Positions 31,707-41,912 are shown, numbered from the stretch's first letter. The stretch is 64,000 bases of DNA from Microbulbifer celer (GCF_020991125.1 NZ_CP087715.1:2073501-2137500), one strand, 5' to 3'. The notes: a model not told the origin generated them from the sequence alone. A program made the numbers and translations.

Positions 31707-33149
31707 TTATTCGCGGCTGGTTAACGGAGTGATTTTTTCAAGAGGCGGCAGACGCGGGCCCTCACGCAGGACTTCGGCTTTTGGCGAGTACATGCGCATC
31801 ATTACCTGGAAGCGGCCTTCGGGCGCGGGTAGCCAATTGGACTCGCGTGCTTTCCCGGGGGATTCGTGCTGGATATAGATATCGAGAGAGCCATCTGGAT
31901 TGAACTTCAGCTTGTCTCTGTCTCCAATCGCGAACCGGTTCAGCGGGTTGGGCACCTGAAAGCCGTCCATGTCGTACATGGTCAGAGACCAGAAGGCGTT
32001 TACCGCTGGTAATTGGCCTTTCTCAAAGTGCAGAACATAGCGGTGTTTGCCACTGGTGGGATCGCCATCGGCATCGACAATGGCATTGGGGTAGATGGCA
32101 TCCTCGGGGAGATTGGCGCCGAGGCCCGCCATCGCGACCAGGGCGCGCCGTCGATATGAAGTGCCGTAGGTGCCCATGCCTTCCACTAAGTAGTTCCAGC
32201 CATTCTGCACTTCTCCGATGGTGCCCTCGGCAACAGCCCGTTGCAGGTCGGCGATCGTCTCGCGGGCGGCGCTATTGATGGCGTCGGCCACCGCCGGAGA
32301 CAGTTTGTCTGGATCGAATTCACCGTCCGGGCCCAGCCCCAGCCGCTGCATCTGAAACAGAATCGGGTAATCGTTGAAGTGCGCTGGATGTGTCTCGAGC
32401 AGTCGGGAGAAGCGTGTCAGCAGTTCCACGCCGCTCAAACTGTTGACCTGCTTCAGCGGGTCGGTGCGGTTGTCGATTTTCGGATTGGTGGGGAGCTTTT
32501 CTGGCGGCGAATAGTCCTGTCCCCAGCGACTCAACGGCGTGAGTCTGTAGGCATCCTGCAGTTTATGGACATTGACGTAGTCATCCGGGCCGTTGGTCTG
32601 CGTGCGACCCATAAGCCAGACGACGGGTGTGGGCGCCCGAATAAGGTCCACGCCCGTCGGCAGATCTCCATCCCAGTTGGGCCCCGCAATGGCAAAGTGC
32701 CCGACGCGATTGCCGGTCGTGCGCGTGCCGGGTACCGAGAACACGTCGGTCCACATGTCGAGCATGGGCATGAGGTAGTAGCGCTCACCGGTATCCGGCA
32801 ACGAGAGGATCATCGGCTCCTCGCTGAGGTCCAGCCAGGCAAAAGAATAAAGGGTGTCGAAATTAAAGCGCACCACATCTCTGGAGTCAGCTTCCGGGTA
32901 TTGACGAAAGTGCGCGAACTGATTGATCGGCGCCCTCATCGGCATCGTTTCCGCGTCCGCCACATTAGTCACCTGCCGCATGGTGATATCCATCAGCACG
33001 ATCGGATAGGCATATAGATAGACATCCCGCGCGAGGGCTTTGGCTTCATCGGAGGAAATCGGCCGTCCGGGCTCCGCAACCGAAGCCAGCGATAGCGACA
33101 ACAGAAGAAGTGTTGCGATCAGGCGCCATATCTTTGGGGTTGGTATCAT
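31707..33149 (-). CDS. DUF1254/DUF1214 domain-containing secreted protein
   Basis: 480 residues with an N-terminal signal peptide (IATLLLLSLSLASVA). DUF1254 spans about 40-170, with RDVYLYAYPIVLMDITMRQ and FAIAGPNWDGDLP. DUF1214 follows at about 340-470, with AFWSLTMYDMDGFQ, YAIGD-like FAIGDRDKLKFNPDGSLDIY and SNWLPAPEG. These proteins are widespread but have no firmly known biochemical role; they are often predicted as exported. It is a tandem paralogue of the frameshifted gene 15 bp downstream, probably co-transcribed, and follows a phenol-MetA outer membrane gene. Confidence 0.88.
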   Translation of the reverse strand: MIPTPKIWRLIATLLLLSLSLASVAEPGRPISSDEAKALARDVYLYAYPIVLMDITMRQVTNVADAETMPMRAPINQFAHFRQYPEADSRDVVRFNFDTLYSFAWLDLSEEPMILSLPDTGERYYLMPMLDMWTDVFSVPGTRTTGNRVGHFAIAGPNWDGDLPTGVDLIRAPTPVVWLMGRTQTNGPDDYVNVHKLQDAYRLTPLSRWGQDYSPPEKLPTNPKIDNRTDPLKQVNSLSGVELLTRFSRLLETHPAHFNDYPILFQMQRLGLGPDGEFDPDKLSPAVADAINSAARETIADLQRAVAEGTIGEVQNGWNYLVEGMGTYGTSYRRRALVAMAGLGANLPEDAIYPNAIVDADGDPTSGKHRYVLHFEKGQLPAVNAFWSLTMYDMDGFQVPNPLNRFAIGDRDKLKFNPDGSLDIYIQHESPGKARESNWLPAPEGRFQVMMRMYSPKAEVLREGPRLPPLEKITPLTSRE

Positions 33150-33225
33150 CAGTGGTTTCCTCGCTCAGGACTCAACAGGTGCTTGCTAGCGAAACAGACT
33201 ATCGAGAACACAATCGAGCAGTACC

Positions 33226-34173
33226 TCAGAATTGCAAGCTGAATGTAAGCATGAATGGATTTCCCTCCAGCCGCCGCTTGACCTCGAATTCCCGCATCCA
33301 GCGCGCCGAGACGGTGGCCTGTTTCTTGTCGAGCCAGCTCCAGCTATAGGTGACCAGTGGCCCCAATGACAATGCGCGGCCGCGGAATCCACCCAACCGG
33401 TCCACCAGTGGCCCGGTGTCATCCTCTATTTGCCGTATCCACCCCCCGGCCAAACCGTAACCAAATCCGTTGTTGCACCGTTTCACCAGCACAGAATCCA
33501 GTCGGAACACGGCGCCGTTATGGATATTCGTTTTCTTGTTTTCAGTGTAAAAATCCACGGCCGCAAGACTGCTCCATTCCAGAGTCCCGTTTTGCATCAA
33601 CTGGGTGTAGCCTGCGGTCGGGGAGAAGGTCCAGGTGTTCAGCCCCGGATTGGCGAGCCGGCGGACATCGTAGTCACCGGTAGGGGCGTAGAGGTAGAGA
33701 GACAGCGACAGGTGGCGGGTTTCGCTGAAGTGACGCCCGGCAATCACCGGTGCAAAGTAGACATCGAACAGACCGCTCTGGCGGTCGCTATTGCTGGTGG
33801 TAAAAGGGGCCAGAGTGGCCTCTGCCCTCGCCGTCACGTGAATAAAGGGCACGGTAACCATGGAGGCGAAATTCCATTTGCCGGGGCCGGTATCCCACAC
33901 ATAGCTACCAGTCAACGACATGATGTTCAGGGTGGCGTCCAGCCCCACTGCGAGTTCGCCGGCGATCGGCACTTCGCGCTGGCCCCGGATACTACCGCTG
34001 TAGCCGAGGTAAGTGAGCTGGAAACTGAACCCGGGTTCCGGGGGCACCAGACCTGCGTAAAAAGTGCCCTGCGCTCCAGTAGCGGCGCGCCCTAGGGCAC
34101 CCTCGGTGGCAAAGGCGCGAGTGGGCAGCAATAACAGCAAGAGGAATAAATGTACGACAGCATTTCTTTGCAT
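33226..34173 (-). CDS. Outer membrane protein, MetA-pathway of phenol degradation family
   Basis: 315-residue predicted beta-barrel with a signal peptide (HLFLLLLLLPTRAFA). The family features are GFSFQLTYLGYSGSI, the TGDYDVRRLANPGLNTWTFSP region and a terminal Phe (MLTFSLQF), as expected for BAM-dependent insertion. Members are often found in aromatic or hydrophobic substrate clusters and may serve in uptake. It lies 76 bp upstream of the DUF1254/DUF1214 pair on the same strand, suggesting one operon. Confidence 0.82.
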   Translation of the reverse strand: MQRNAVVHLFLLLLLLPTRAFATEGALGRAATGAQGTFYAGLVPPEPGFSFQLTYLGYSGSIRGQREVPIAGELAVGLDATLNIMSLTGSYVWDTGPGKWNFASMVTVPFIHVTARAEATLAPFTTSNSDRQSGLFDVYFAPVIAGRHFSETRHLSLSLYLYAPTGDYDVRRLANPGLNTWTFSPTAGYTQLMQNGTLEWSSLAAVDFYTENKKTNIHNGAVFRLDSVLVKRCNNGFGYGLAGGWIRQIEDDTGPLVDRLGGFRGRALSLGPLVTYSWSWLDKKQATVSARWMREFEVKRRLEGNPFMLTFSLQF

Positions 34174-34227
34174 AAAAGAATCATTCGGGTGACCCTTTCA
34201 CAACTGTAGATTCGCTCGAGATAATTT

Positions 34228-34873
34228 TCAGGCTCTTTCGGAAATATCCGGTTCCATTATGATCCCAGCCCGGTTAAACCAGGTTAGCCAGAAGCACCGG
34301 GAGAACCGTCGGGAGGATAGTCCAGGGTGTCGCGGTACTTGTGCCGGTATCCGGTGGTGAAATATGGGAATGGCAGCTGTTTGCCGCGGTCCAGACACCC
34401 ACGCTGGGTGTAATTGACGATGGGCATCTTGCAGAAATCGGCATTGGGAATGGTAGTGAGCGCCTGATCCCCCCCCCGAATACGGGTCGAGCGCGTGCCG
34501 ATGGACTCCACCGTGCCGATACGCTGGTAGTCCGGTCCGACGTCTTCGCCATAGCGGCAAAAGTCACCGATCCGAACCGGTTTATCGCCAAACAGATTAA
34601 GACTGCCGATGAAGTTCTCAATCAAGCTCTGGGCAGCCAGCTCCACCGCTACACCACCGACACCGAAGCCCGCAATCAGACTGAACAGGGGGCCCGAAGG
34701 CGGCGGGTGAGCACGAATATAATGGTGATGATTCCGGCTACACTCAGCGTGCGGGCCACAAAACGCAGCAAGTGTGCATTGAGATTTTCTCCATGCACTT
34801 TTTCCGACGACTCAATGTAGCTTTCTGCCAGCCACAGGGCCAGCAGCCACTTTCCCGAAGAGCATTTCCACAT
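34228..34873 (-). pseudogene. Remnant of an MscS-family mechanosensitive channel
   Basis: At least three frames are needed. One part reads LRFVARTLSVAGIITIIF (a transmembrane helix). A shift near 34676 leads to SLIAGFGVGGVAVELAAQSL and then LFGDKPVRIGDFCRYGEDVG, the pore helix and beta domain of MscS proteins. After about 34370 the frame decays again (TTGY...). The N-terminal helices and the C-terminal domain are missing. Several lesions mark it as an old pseudogene. Confidence 0.85.
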
Positions 34874-35006
34874 AACAACCTCGACAGAGTTATCCGCGCT
34901 GCGCTTTCAATCAAGAAAACTCAATCCAGAAACAAGAGTTGAGGTTGCAACAAGGGGTAGAGAGGTTGGGGCACTCAATTCCCGCCCCGCCCTGGTTTCA
35001 AGCGCT

Positions 35007-36038
35007 TTATTCGTCTTTAAAGATGGCGGTATTGGCCGCCCCACCACTGCTGCGGCTGCCACGATACATACCTTCGGTATTGAACGGCATGGCAATATTG
35101 CCGTCAGCGTCCAGAACAATAACGCCGCCGGTGCCGCCCACTGGCAACAGCACTTTATGGATGACCTCCTCCGCTGCCGCTGCCGCAGGCTGACCCTGGT
35201 ACTGCACACGGGCGCAGATATCGGCGGCGACGTTGTAGCGGATGAAGTACTCACCATGGCCAGTGGCGGAGACCGCACAGCTGCGGTTATCCGCAAAGGT
35301 GCCGGCACCGATTACCGGGGAATCCCCGATCCGTCCGTAACGCTTGGCCGTCATGCCACCGGTAGACGTGCCCGCGGCCAAGTTGCCGTGCCTGTCCAAA
35401 GCCACCGCGCCTACCGTCCCCACCCGAGAGGAAATCGGCAGCGCCTCCACGGACGCCTTGTAGTCATTGTCCTGCTTGTTCTCACGATCGAGTTTTTCCC
35501 TGGCCTTGTCCAGCTGCTTGCGGCGTCGCTCAGTATCAAAGGTTTTATTGTCGACCATCCGCACACTGCGAGATTTGGCGAACTCTTCCGCACCTGCCCC
35601 GGACAGCATCACGAATGGGGAGTCTTCCATCACCATCCGCGCCAGGTTGATGGGGTTGGCAATCCGTTTGACACCGGCCACGGCCCCCGCCTCCCGGGTT
35701 CTGCCGTCCATGATGGAGGCATCGAGCTCGTGGGTGCCGTCATAGGTGTACACCGCGCCCTTGCCCGCGTTGAATAACGGCGAGTTCTCCATGACGTTGA
35801 TCGCCGCCACTACCGCGTCCAGGCTGTCACCGCCCTCGTCCAACACCGCATACCCGGCATTCAGCGCCTCTTCCAGCTTGTCTCGATAGGCCGTCTCCTG
35901 TTCCGGCGTTAAACTGGATTTTTCGATGGTGCCTGCGCCACCGTGAATAGCGATGGCAAATGGCAGCTGATCTTCAGCCGCGAGTGTATGAAAGCTGATC
36001 AATAGTAAGCCGGCGATCAGGCACAGTATTTTATTCAT
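35007..36038 (-). CDS. iaaA: Secreted isoaspartyl peptidase / L-asparaginase (Ntn hydrolase)
   Basis: 343-residue plant-type asparaginase precursor, exported (signal peptide ILCLIAGLLLISFHTLAA). It should self-cleave before the catalytic Thr in SRVGTVGAVALDRHG, giving alpha and beta subunits. Other conserved parts are AIHGGAGTI, NAGKGAVYTYDG, GRIGDSPVIGAGTFA and SATGHGEYFIRY. It removes isoaspartyl residues from dipeptides and hydrolyses asparagine. The start at 36038 (MNKILCLIAG) gives a clean signal peptide; 28 more open codons upstream do not improve it. It is divergent from the RND genes. Confidence 0.93.
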   Translation of the reverse strand: MNKILCLIAGLLLISFHTLAAEDQLPFAIAIHGGAGTIEKSSLTPEQETAYRDKLEEALNAGYAVLDEGGDSLDAVVAAINVMENSPLFNAGKGAVYTYDGTHELDASIMDGRTREAGAVAGVKRIANPINLARMVMEDSPFVMLSGAGAEEFAKSRSVRMVDNKTFDTERRRKQLDKAREKLDRENKQDNDYKASVEALPISSRVGTVGAVALDRHGNLAAGTSTGGMTAKRYGRIGDSPVIGAGTFADNRSCAVSATGHGEYFIRYNVAADICARVQYQGQPAAAAAEEVIHKVLLPVGGTGGVIVLDADGNIAMPFNTEGMYRGSRSSGGAANTAIFKDE

Positions 36039-36384
36039 AGTTCTCTTCCTAGCTCGCTTCATGGTTCCTGCGGTTAATGGATTGGATGAATACAGGCACA
36101 AGAAAGCTGTCTTTGCTGACATAAAAGTAATTCACTCGCTCTCGCAGTGCCAGCAAGCATGCCAGAGTGCCGAGTTTTCTCACAGCGAATAAATTTTGCC
36201 ACCCGTGCATCCAAATCCATTCGCCATACCGTCCTTTACCACGTTGGCACTCACTCGCCGCTGAACCGGTTCGCTCCGGCGCTCGCGGCGTAGCCACCCA
36301 TCGGGTTCCGTGATTCTATCGACCCCGATAACAACAGGGACTGCCGCCACAGGCAGACAAAACAACTCAGGCAAGATGAGATCC

Positions 36385-37563
36385 ATGAACAAGAAATGGT
36401 TGAAAACCGCCGCGCCGTTGCTGGTGCTGGCACTGGGCTTTGGGGCCGTTAAATTTCTCGGTGCAGCCAAACCTGAACCGGAAAAAAAGGAAGAAGAAGC
36501 ACAGCGCCTGGTATCACTGGCCTACACCGAGGCCCGCGAGGAAGCCGTTCATCTTGCCGTGAACACTCAGGGGGAAGTCCGCCCCCATACGGAAATCGAT
36601 CTCACCCCGGAAGTGTCCGGCCGCATTGTCGCCATTTCCGACAGCTTCGCCGAAGGTGCAGGCTTCGAGCCCGGAGAAACGTTGATCCAGTTGGACGATG
36701 CCAACTACAAGCTGGCAGTGGCCCGCGCGGAAGCCGGCGTTGCGCAGGCGGAAGTCCTGTTGCTGCAAGCCAAAGCGGCAGCCTCCATCAAGCGCCAGCA
36801 GTGGCTGAAGTTGAACCCCAACAAAGAACCCACCCCACTGCAGGTCAACCTGCCGCAGGTATTGGAAGCAGAAGCCAACCTGCGTTCCGCACAGGCGGAA
36901 CTGGCAGATGCCCAGCGCAACCTCGCCCGCACCAAAATCAAGCTGCCGTTCCGCGGCCGCGTGATTAACCGCGAAGTGGGAATCGGCCAGTACGTTACCG
37001 CCAGCACCGCGCTGGGCCGGGTATTCGCCACCGACCGTGTAGAGATCCGGCTGCCACTGACAGACTCCCAACTACAGGAACTCGACCTCCCCATGGGCTT
37101 TGTCGCCAGCGATAAAGCGCCGGGACCGCAGGTTGCCCTCTCCGCTCTGGTCGGCTCCGAACAACACCAGTGGCACGGACGCATTGTGCGCACTCAGGCT
37201 GCAGTGGATCAACAGACCCGCCTGATCTATGCCGTGGCCGAGGTCAATGACCCCTACGGTGCAGGGGCCAGCAATGGCGTACCACTCGCTGTAGGCCTAT
37301 TCGTGACCGCGGAAGCCGAAGGCACCAGGGAACGTCACGCCGTGGTCGTACCGCGTACGGCACTGCGCAGTGCCGACAAAGTGTATGTGGTTGATGAAGA
37401 CGACCGCCTGGATATTCGCACCGTCGAAACCCTGTCTACTTCGGAAAATCGCGTTGTCGTAGCCTCCGGTATCCGCAATGGCGAACGCGTGGTGACATCT
37501 GCGGTTGCCAATGCCGTAGACGGTATGCAAGTTCAGCCCATTACCCAGCTGGCCCGCAAGTAA
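36385..37563 (+). CDS. RND efflux periplasmic adaptor (membrane fusion protein)
   Basis: About 392 residues linking an RND pump to an outer membrane channel. An N-terminal anchor (TAAPLLVLALGFGAVKFLG) is followed by the lipoyl-like half TPEVSGRIVAISDSFAEGAGF, a short alpha-hairpin and the second half-motif TKIKLPFRGRVINREV. Beta-barrel and membrane-proximal domains complete it. The start could equally be the ATG at 36376, three codons upstream. The pump gene starts 12 bp after the stop, so they form an operon. No outer membrane factor is seen nearby. Confidence 0.9.
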   Translation: MNKKWLKTAAPLLVLALGFGAVKFLGAAKPEPEKKEEEAQRLVSLAYTEAREEAVHLAVNTQGEVRPHTEIDLTPEVSGRIVAISDSFAEGAGFEPGETLIQLDDANYKLAVARAEAGVAQAEVLLLQAKAAASIKRQQWLKLNPNKEPTPLQVNLPQVLEAEANLRSAQAELADAQRNLARTKIKLPFRGRVINREVGIGQYVTASTALGRVFATDRVEIRLPLTDSQLQELDLPMGFVASDKAPGPQVALSALVGSEQHQWHGRIVRTQAAVDQQTRLIYAVAEVNDPYGAGASNGVPLAVGLFVTAEAEGTRERHAVVVPRTALRSADKVYVVDEDDRLDIRTVETLSTSENRVVVASGIRNGERVVTSAVANAVDGMQVQPITQLARK

Positions 37564-37575
37564 CGGAGTGCGCAC

Positions 37576-40500
37576 ATGAACAGTTTGATCGCCTGGTGGG
37601 CGCGCAACAGCGTCGCCGCCAACCTCGCCATGATCGGCATCTTTGTTGCCGGGATCATCGGCTTCGCCAGCATGGAACGGGAAATGGATCCGCAGGTGCG
37701 CTTTCCCGGCCTCGCCATCAATGTCTCCTGGCCCGGCGCCTCGCCCCAGGATGTAGAAGAACAGATCGTCGCCCGCATCGAAGAGGCCGTCAGTGATCTG
37801 GACAATATCGACTGGGTCCGCTCATCTTCCTCTGAAGGTCACGGCGAGGTTTACATTCTGGCGGAAACCACCGTGGATTTCTCACGCTTCATGAACGACG
37901 TGAAAATCCGTGTCGACGGCATTTCCTCCTTTCCCCGGGATATCGAACCGCCACAGGTCCATCAGTGGGTCAACCGGCAGGAATTTATGCGGGTTGCGGT
38001 ACACGGCGACCTGGGCGAACGCGAACTGAAGCGACTGGCAGAAGAGTTACGCCGCGAAGCCGCCACCCTGCCCGCGGTCTCTATCGTGGAACTGTTTGGT
38101 ACCCGCATGGAGGAAGTCTCCGTCGAGGTCAGCGAAGTGGCGCTGCACCGTTACGACCTGACTTTTCAGGAGGTGGCGGACGCCATCCGCAACAGCTCCA
38201 TCAATCAGTCTGCTGGCACGGTGCGCACCGAGGTGGGTGCCTACCAATTGAAAGTGCGCAATCAGGCGGATTCCGAGCAGGAGTTTGCCGACATCATCGT
38301 GCGCCAGACCGCCGATGGCGGCACCATTCGCGTGGGCGATGTGGCCACGGTGGTCGACGGCTTCGAAGACAATGAGATCCTGGCCACACTGAATGGCGAA
38401 CCCGCGGTACTGCTGCAGGTGATGAGCACCGAGACCATGGATATCATCACTGCCTCCAATTCCATCAACCAGTGGATCGAAGAGCGCAGTAAAACCCTGC
38501 CCGCCGGTGCCAAACTCACCCTGTGGACGGACAACGCCGAAGATTTCAAAGGCCGACTGGATACCATTGGCAGCTCCGCTTTTCAGGGTTTGTTACTGGT
38601 ATTGCTGGTACTGGTATTCAGCCTGCGCCCCAAGGTGGCATTCTGGGTTGCCATTGGCATTGCCACCGCCTACGCCGGTGCCTTTGTGTTGCTACCGAGT
38701 GTCGGCGTCTCCCTGAATATGCTATCCACATTCGCCTTTCTGCTGGTGCTGGGTATCGTGGTGGACGATGCGATTGTGGTGGGTGAAAGCATTCATACAG
38801 AATCCCACAACCCGGAACACCAGCACCCCGGTGGCGGCCTGAGTGCCGCGGTACTGGGCACCCAGCTGGTGGCCAAGCCCGTGGTATTTGCGGTAGTCAC
38901 CACCATCTTTGCCTTCCTGCCGTGGATTTTTATCAGCGGTTCCACCAGCGAGTTCACCCGCCACATTACCTGGGTCGTCATTCTCGCACTGCTGTTCTCC
39001 CTGATTGAATCCCTGCTGATTCTGCCCGCGCACCTCAGCAACCTGAAGCCCCGAACAAAGCTCGGTCGCTTCGGGCGCATCCAGAAAGGGATTGCGGATA
39101 AGATTGTGTACTTCGCGCAGAATCACTATCGCCGCATTGGACAGTGGGCGGTTGATCGCCGCTACCTGACTGCGAGCATTTTCGTCGCGGTGCTGATGAT
39201 CGGCTTCGGGCTGTTCAATAATGGCTGGGTCAAGAAAAGCTTCTCCCCGGAAATTGAATCCGACGAAGTCATCGTCAATGTAGTGATGCCCGAGGGCGCG
39301 CCCTACAGCCGCGCACTGGAAGTACTGGCACAACTGCAAGACGCGGAAAAGCGCCTGGAAGAGGAAGTCAATCAGCGCACTGACGGCAACGGAATATTGA
39401 TCGAAAACTGGTATACCCGCTCCCGTCGCGACAGCGTGATGGCCATCGTCAAACTGGCACCACCGGAAGTCCGCGAGATGTCCGCCAAGGAAGCGGCGCT
39501 GCGCCTGCGCGAACTACTCGGGGATATTCCGGATGCGAAAGAAGTATCCGTACAGTACTCCTTCAATAACAGCGGCCCCGGGTTCGAGCTCTCCATTCGC
39601 CACCCGGATCTGGATGTACTGCGCGAAGCGACTGCCGACCTGGAAGAGCAGCTGCGCAGCTATGAGAGCCTGTACGATATACGCAACAATCTCGAAGGCG
39701 CCTCGGAAGAAATTCGCATCGAGCTGAAACCCGGCGCCACCAAACTCGGCCTGACCCTGGCAGACGTCAACCGCCAGGTGCGCCAGGCCTACTTCGGCGA
39801 AGAAGTGCAGCGCCTCCCGCGGGCCGGACAGGACGTGAAAGTGATGGTCCGCTACCCGCTGGAATCCCGCCGCTCGATCGAGAGCCTGAAAGATTTCCGT
39901 GTGCGCACCAGCGACGGTCGCGAGTTACCACTACTGGCAGTCGCCGACCTGGAATACGCGCCAGGCATCAAACGCATCCAGCGCTGGAACGGCAACCGCG
40001 CGGCGCGGGTAATGGCGGACCTGAAAGACGATGTCCGCGGCGAGATCATGGAAGACCTGAACAAGAATTTCTTCCCGGAATGGGAGAAGCGCTACCCGGG
40101 CATCATTCGCGGCGCGGTTGGCCAGGCGGAAGGTGAAAAGCGGTTTCTTCAGGAAGTTCTCGGGCTCTACACCATGGCATTCTTCGCCATGTACAGCCTG
40201 CTGGCGATTGCCTTCCGCAGTTATTCCCAGCCGATCCTGATTCTGATCGCCATCCCCTTCGCCTTTGTGGGCGCCATCTTCGGGCACGGCATCATGAATA
40301 TGACCATGGCGATTTTCAGTTACTTCGGTATCGCCGCCGCAGCGGGTGTGGTGGTCAACGACAACCTGGTACTGATGGATCACTGTAACCGACTGCGCGA
40401 CAAAGGCATGGCGCCGTTGAAAGCCGTAGTCGAAGCCGGCGTGGCCCGTTTCCGCCCAATCCTGCTGACTACGATTACCACCATCGTAGGACTGATGCCG

Positions 40501-40713
40501 ATGATGATGGAACGCAGTATCCAGGCCGCCTTCCTGCAGCCGATTGTGGTGGCGCTGGCGTTTGGGGTACTTGTTGCCTTCTTCGTCACCCTGTTACTGG
40601 TGCCGGCGTTGTACGGGATCGGGGTGGATATTGGTGCTGCGGCGGCACGCCTAAAGAAAGCACTATTCAGAACACGGAAGAGCGAGACCGGGCAGGTTGC
40701 GGTGGCCGACTAA
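37576..40713 (+). CDS. RND-family efflux permease
   Basis: 1045-residue inner-membrane proton-driven transporter, normal for AcrB/MdtC relatives. The first membrane helix is NLAMIGIFVAGIIGFASM, two large periplasmic domains follow each helix set, and the fourth-helix proton-relay motif is seen in LVLGIVVDDAIVVGES. The second half repeats the fold with GIAAAAGVVVNDNLVLMDH. The most closely related subgroup by eye is the ubiquitous HAE1-like marine RND pumps of unknown substrate. A hairpin terminator follows at 40739. Confidence 0.95.
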   Translation: MNSLIAWWARNSVAANLAMIGIFVAGIIGFASMEREMDPQVRFPGLAINVSWPGASPQDVEEQIVARIEEAVSDLDNIDWVRSSSSEGHGEVYILAETTVDFSRFMNDVKIRVDGISSFPRDIEPPQVHQWVNRQEFMRVAVHGDLGERELKRLAEELRREAATLPAVSIVELFGTRMEEVSVEVSEVALHRYDLTFQEVADAIRNSSINQSAGTVRTEVGAYQLKVRNQADSEQEFADIIVRQTADGGTIRVGDVATVVDGFEDNEILATLNGEPAVLLQVMSTETMDIITASNSINQWIEERSKTLPAGAKLTLWTDNAEDFKGRLDTIGSSAFQGLLLVLLVLVFSLRPKVAFWVAIGIATAYAGAFVLLPSVGVSLNMLSTFAFLLVLGIVVDDAIVVGESIHTESHNPEHQHPGGGLSAAVLGTQLVAKPVVFAVVTTIFAFLPWIFISGSTSEFTRHITWVVILALLFSLIESLLILPAHLSNLKPRTKLGRFGRIQKGIADKIVYFAQNHYRRIGQWAVDRRYLTASIFVAVLMIGFGLFNNGWVKKSFSPEIESDEVIVNVVMPEGAPYSRALEVLAQLQDAEKRLEEEVNQRTDGNGILIENWYTRSRRDSVMAIVKLAPPEVREMSAKEAALRLRELLGDIPDAKEVSVQYSFNNSGPGFELSIRHPDLDVLREATADLEEQLRSYESLYDIRNNLEGASEEIRIELKPGATKLGLTLADVNRQVRQAYFGEEVQRLPRAGQDVKVMVRYPLESRRSIESLKDFRVRTSDGRELPLLAVADLEYAPGIKRIQRWNGNRAARVMADLKDDVRGEIMEDLNKNFFPEWEKRYPGIIRGAVGQAEGEKRFLQEVLGLYTMAFFAMYSLLAIAFRSYSQPILILIAIPFAFVGAIFGHGIMNMTMAIFSYFGIAAAAGVVVNDNLVLMDHCNRLRDKGMAPLKAVVEAGVARFRPILLTTITTIVGLMPMMMERSIQAAFLQPIVVALAFGVLVAFFVTLLLVPALYGIGVDIGAAAARLKKALFRTRKSETGQVAVAD

Positions 40714-40738
40714 CTCGATTTCACTGCCCGACAAACGA

Positions 40739-40765
40739 AAGCCCCGGCATTTTGTGGCGGGGCTT
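40739..40765 (+). terminator. Hairpin terminator after the RND operon
   Basis: AAGCCCCG / CGGGGCTT separated by an 11-nt loop, 26 bp after the permease stop. Only a short T stretch follows, so it is a moderate terminator. Confidence 0.6.
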
Positions 40766-41033
40766 GCTCGTAAGTACTTATCAGGCTTGAACCGCAGATG
40801 GAACAGAATGTTTTGACGGTATTTTCCGAGGAGTGATGGCCGGAGAGATGCTCTTCCCCTTTCAGCCACGTGGACTTGATGGTGGCCCGGGTTCCGAAGA
40901 CCGCGCCGAGCCAACGACGGCACTTTGAGCAATGGCTATTGAAAGTGGGCCGGGCTCGCCGGTGATTTCGTAGAAGCGATCAGACAACTCAAGGCGCCCT
41001 ACCTGGGCTCCTGCGACTGCAAGCGGGTGGTTG
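40766..41033. other. Intergenic region between RND operon and LysR gene
   Basis: About 270 bp between convergent genes. A minus-strand open frame (40862-41182) has no ribosome site and overlaps the lysR 3' end; I cannot support it as a gene. Confidence 0.4.
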
Positions 41034-41906
41034 TCATCCGCGACTGTTTCGTGAACAACCCTGAGACTCAAACCGGTCGGCCAGGACCTTCGTGATTTGC
41101 TCCACCACTTCACCGATATGGCCGGCACCCTCCCAGGAGTAAATAGAAACCACCATGTCGGGCTCCCGGCCAAAAGACTCATTCAGCCGGACATTGTATT
41201 TGGCAGTCGCTCCGAGCGGCAGGAGCGAAAGACCCAGTCCCGCTTCGACGGCAACAAGCACGCTATTCAGACTACTGCCGGTAAAGGCGACATACCAACT
41301 CCGCCGCTCGCGCTCGATCCTCTCGAACATGGCTTCGCGGTAGAGGCCGCCAACCGGAAAGGCGACCAGCGGGATTGGGTCGGGCCAGTCCCCTGCGGTG
41401 TTCGCAGCTTCAAACCAGCCGACGGCCTCGGGAAAGGTCGCGCGATGATCGGCGCTGGCGGTGGGCTCCTTCACTACCACCACATCGAACTCACCGGCTC
41501 GAAAGCGTTTGCTGAGGTCGCGGCTTAACCCGGTTGTCACATCGAGCCGGACCTCGCGATGCTGCTCAGAGAAAGCCGCAAACTCCCTGCTCAACCTCGA
41601 AGTCACTATATCGTCCGGCAGCCCGATACGGATGGCAGAAGTCCCAACCGACTCTGAGAGCAGCGCCATCGCTTCCGATTCGAGTGAAAGAATCCGTCGT
41701 GCATGGCCGAGGAGTCGTTCGCCGGACGCAGTCGGCCTGACCGGTCGAGCCGCGCGCTCGATAAGCGTCCGGCCCACTGCCTGCTCGAGCCGACCGAGTT
41801 GCTGGCTGATGGTGGACTGCGTCATATGCAGCCGGCCGGCCGCGGCCGTGAAACTACCTGCATCGACGATGGTGACGAAAGCACGGAGAAGACGGGGATC
41901 GAGCAT
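41034..41906 (-). CDS. LysR-family transcriptional regulator divergent from amidohydrolase
   Basis: 290 residues. The N-terminal helix-turn-helix is MLDPRLLRAFVTIVDAGSFT plus MTQSTISQQLGRLEQAVG (residues 1 to about 60), then a substrate-binding domain with a typical GLGLSLLPLG motif. The start at 41906 is chosen because HTH homology begins there; 36 further open codons run through the AT-rich intergenic promoter region. It is divergent from the amidohydrolase at 42014 and probably controls that operon. Confidence 0.92.
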   Translation of the reverse strand: MLDPRLLRAFVTIVDAGSFTAAAGRLHMTQSTISQQLGRLEQAVGRTLIERAARPVRPTASGERLLGHARRILSLESEAMALLSESVGTSAIRIGLPDDIVTSRLSREFAAFSEQHREVRLDVTTGLSRDLSKRFRAGEFDVVVVKEPTASADHRATFPEAVGWFEAANTAGDWPDPIPLVAFPVGGLYREAMFERIERERRSWYVAFTGSSLNSVLVAVEAGLGLSLLPLGATAKYNVRLNESFGREPDMVVSIYSWEGAGHIGEVVEQITKVLADRFESQGCSRNSRG

Positions 41907-41912
41907 AAGGCC

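Noticed and set aside
40862..41182. Minus-strand frame overlapping the lysR 3' end
   Set aside because: Overlaps a confident gene by about 150 bp in another frame and has no start signal.
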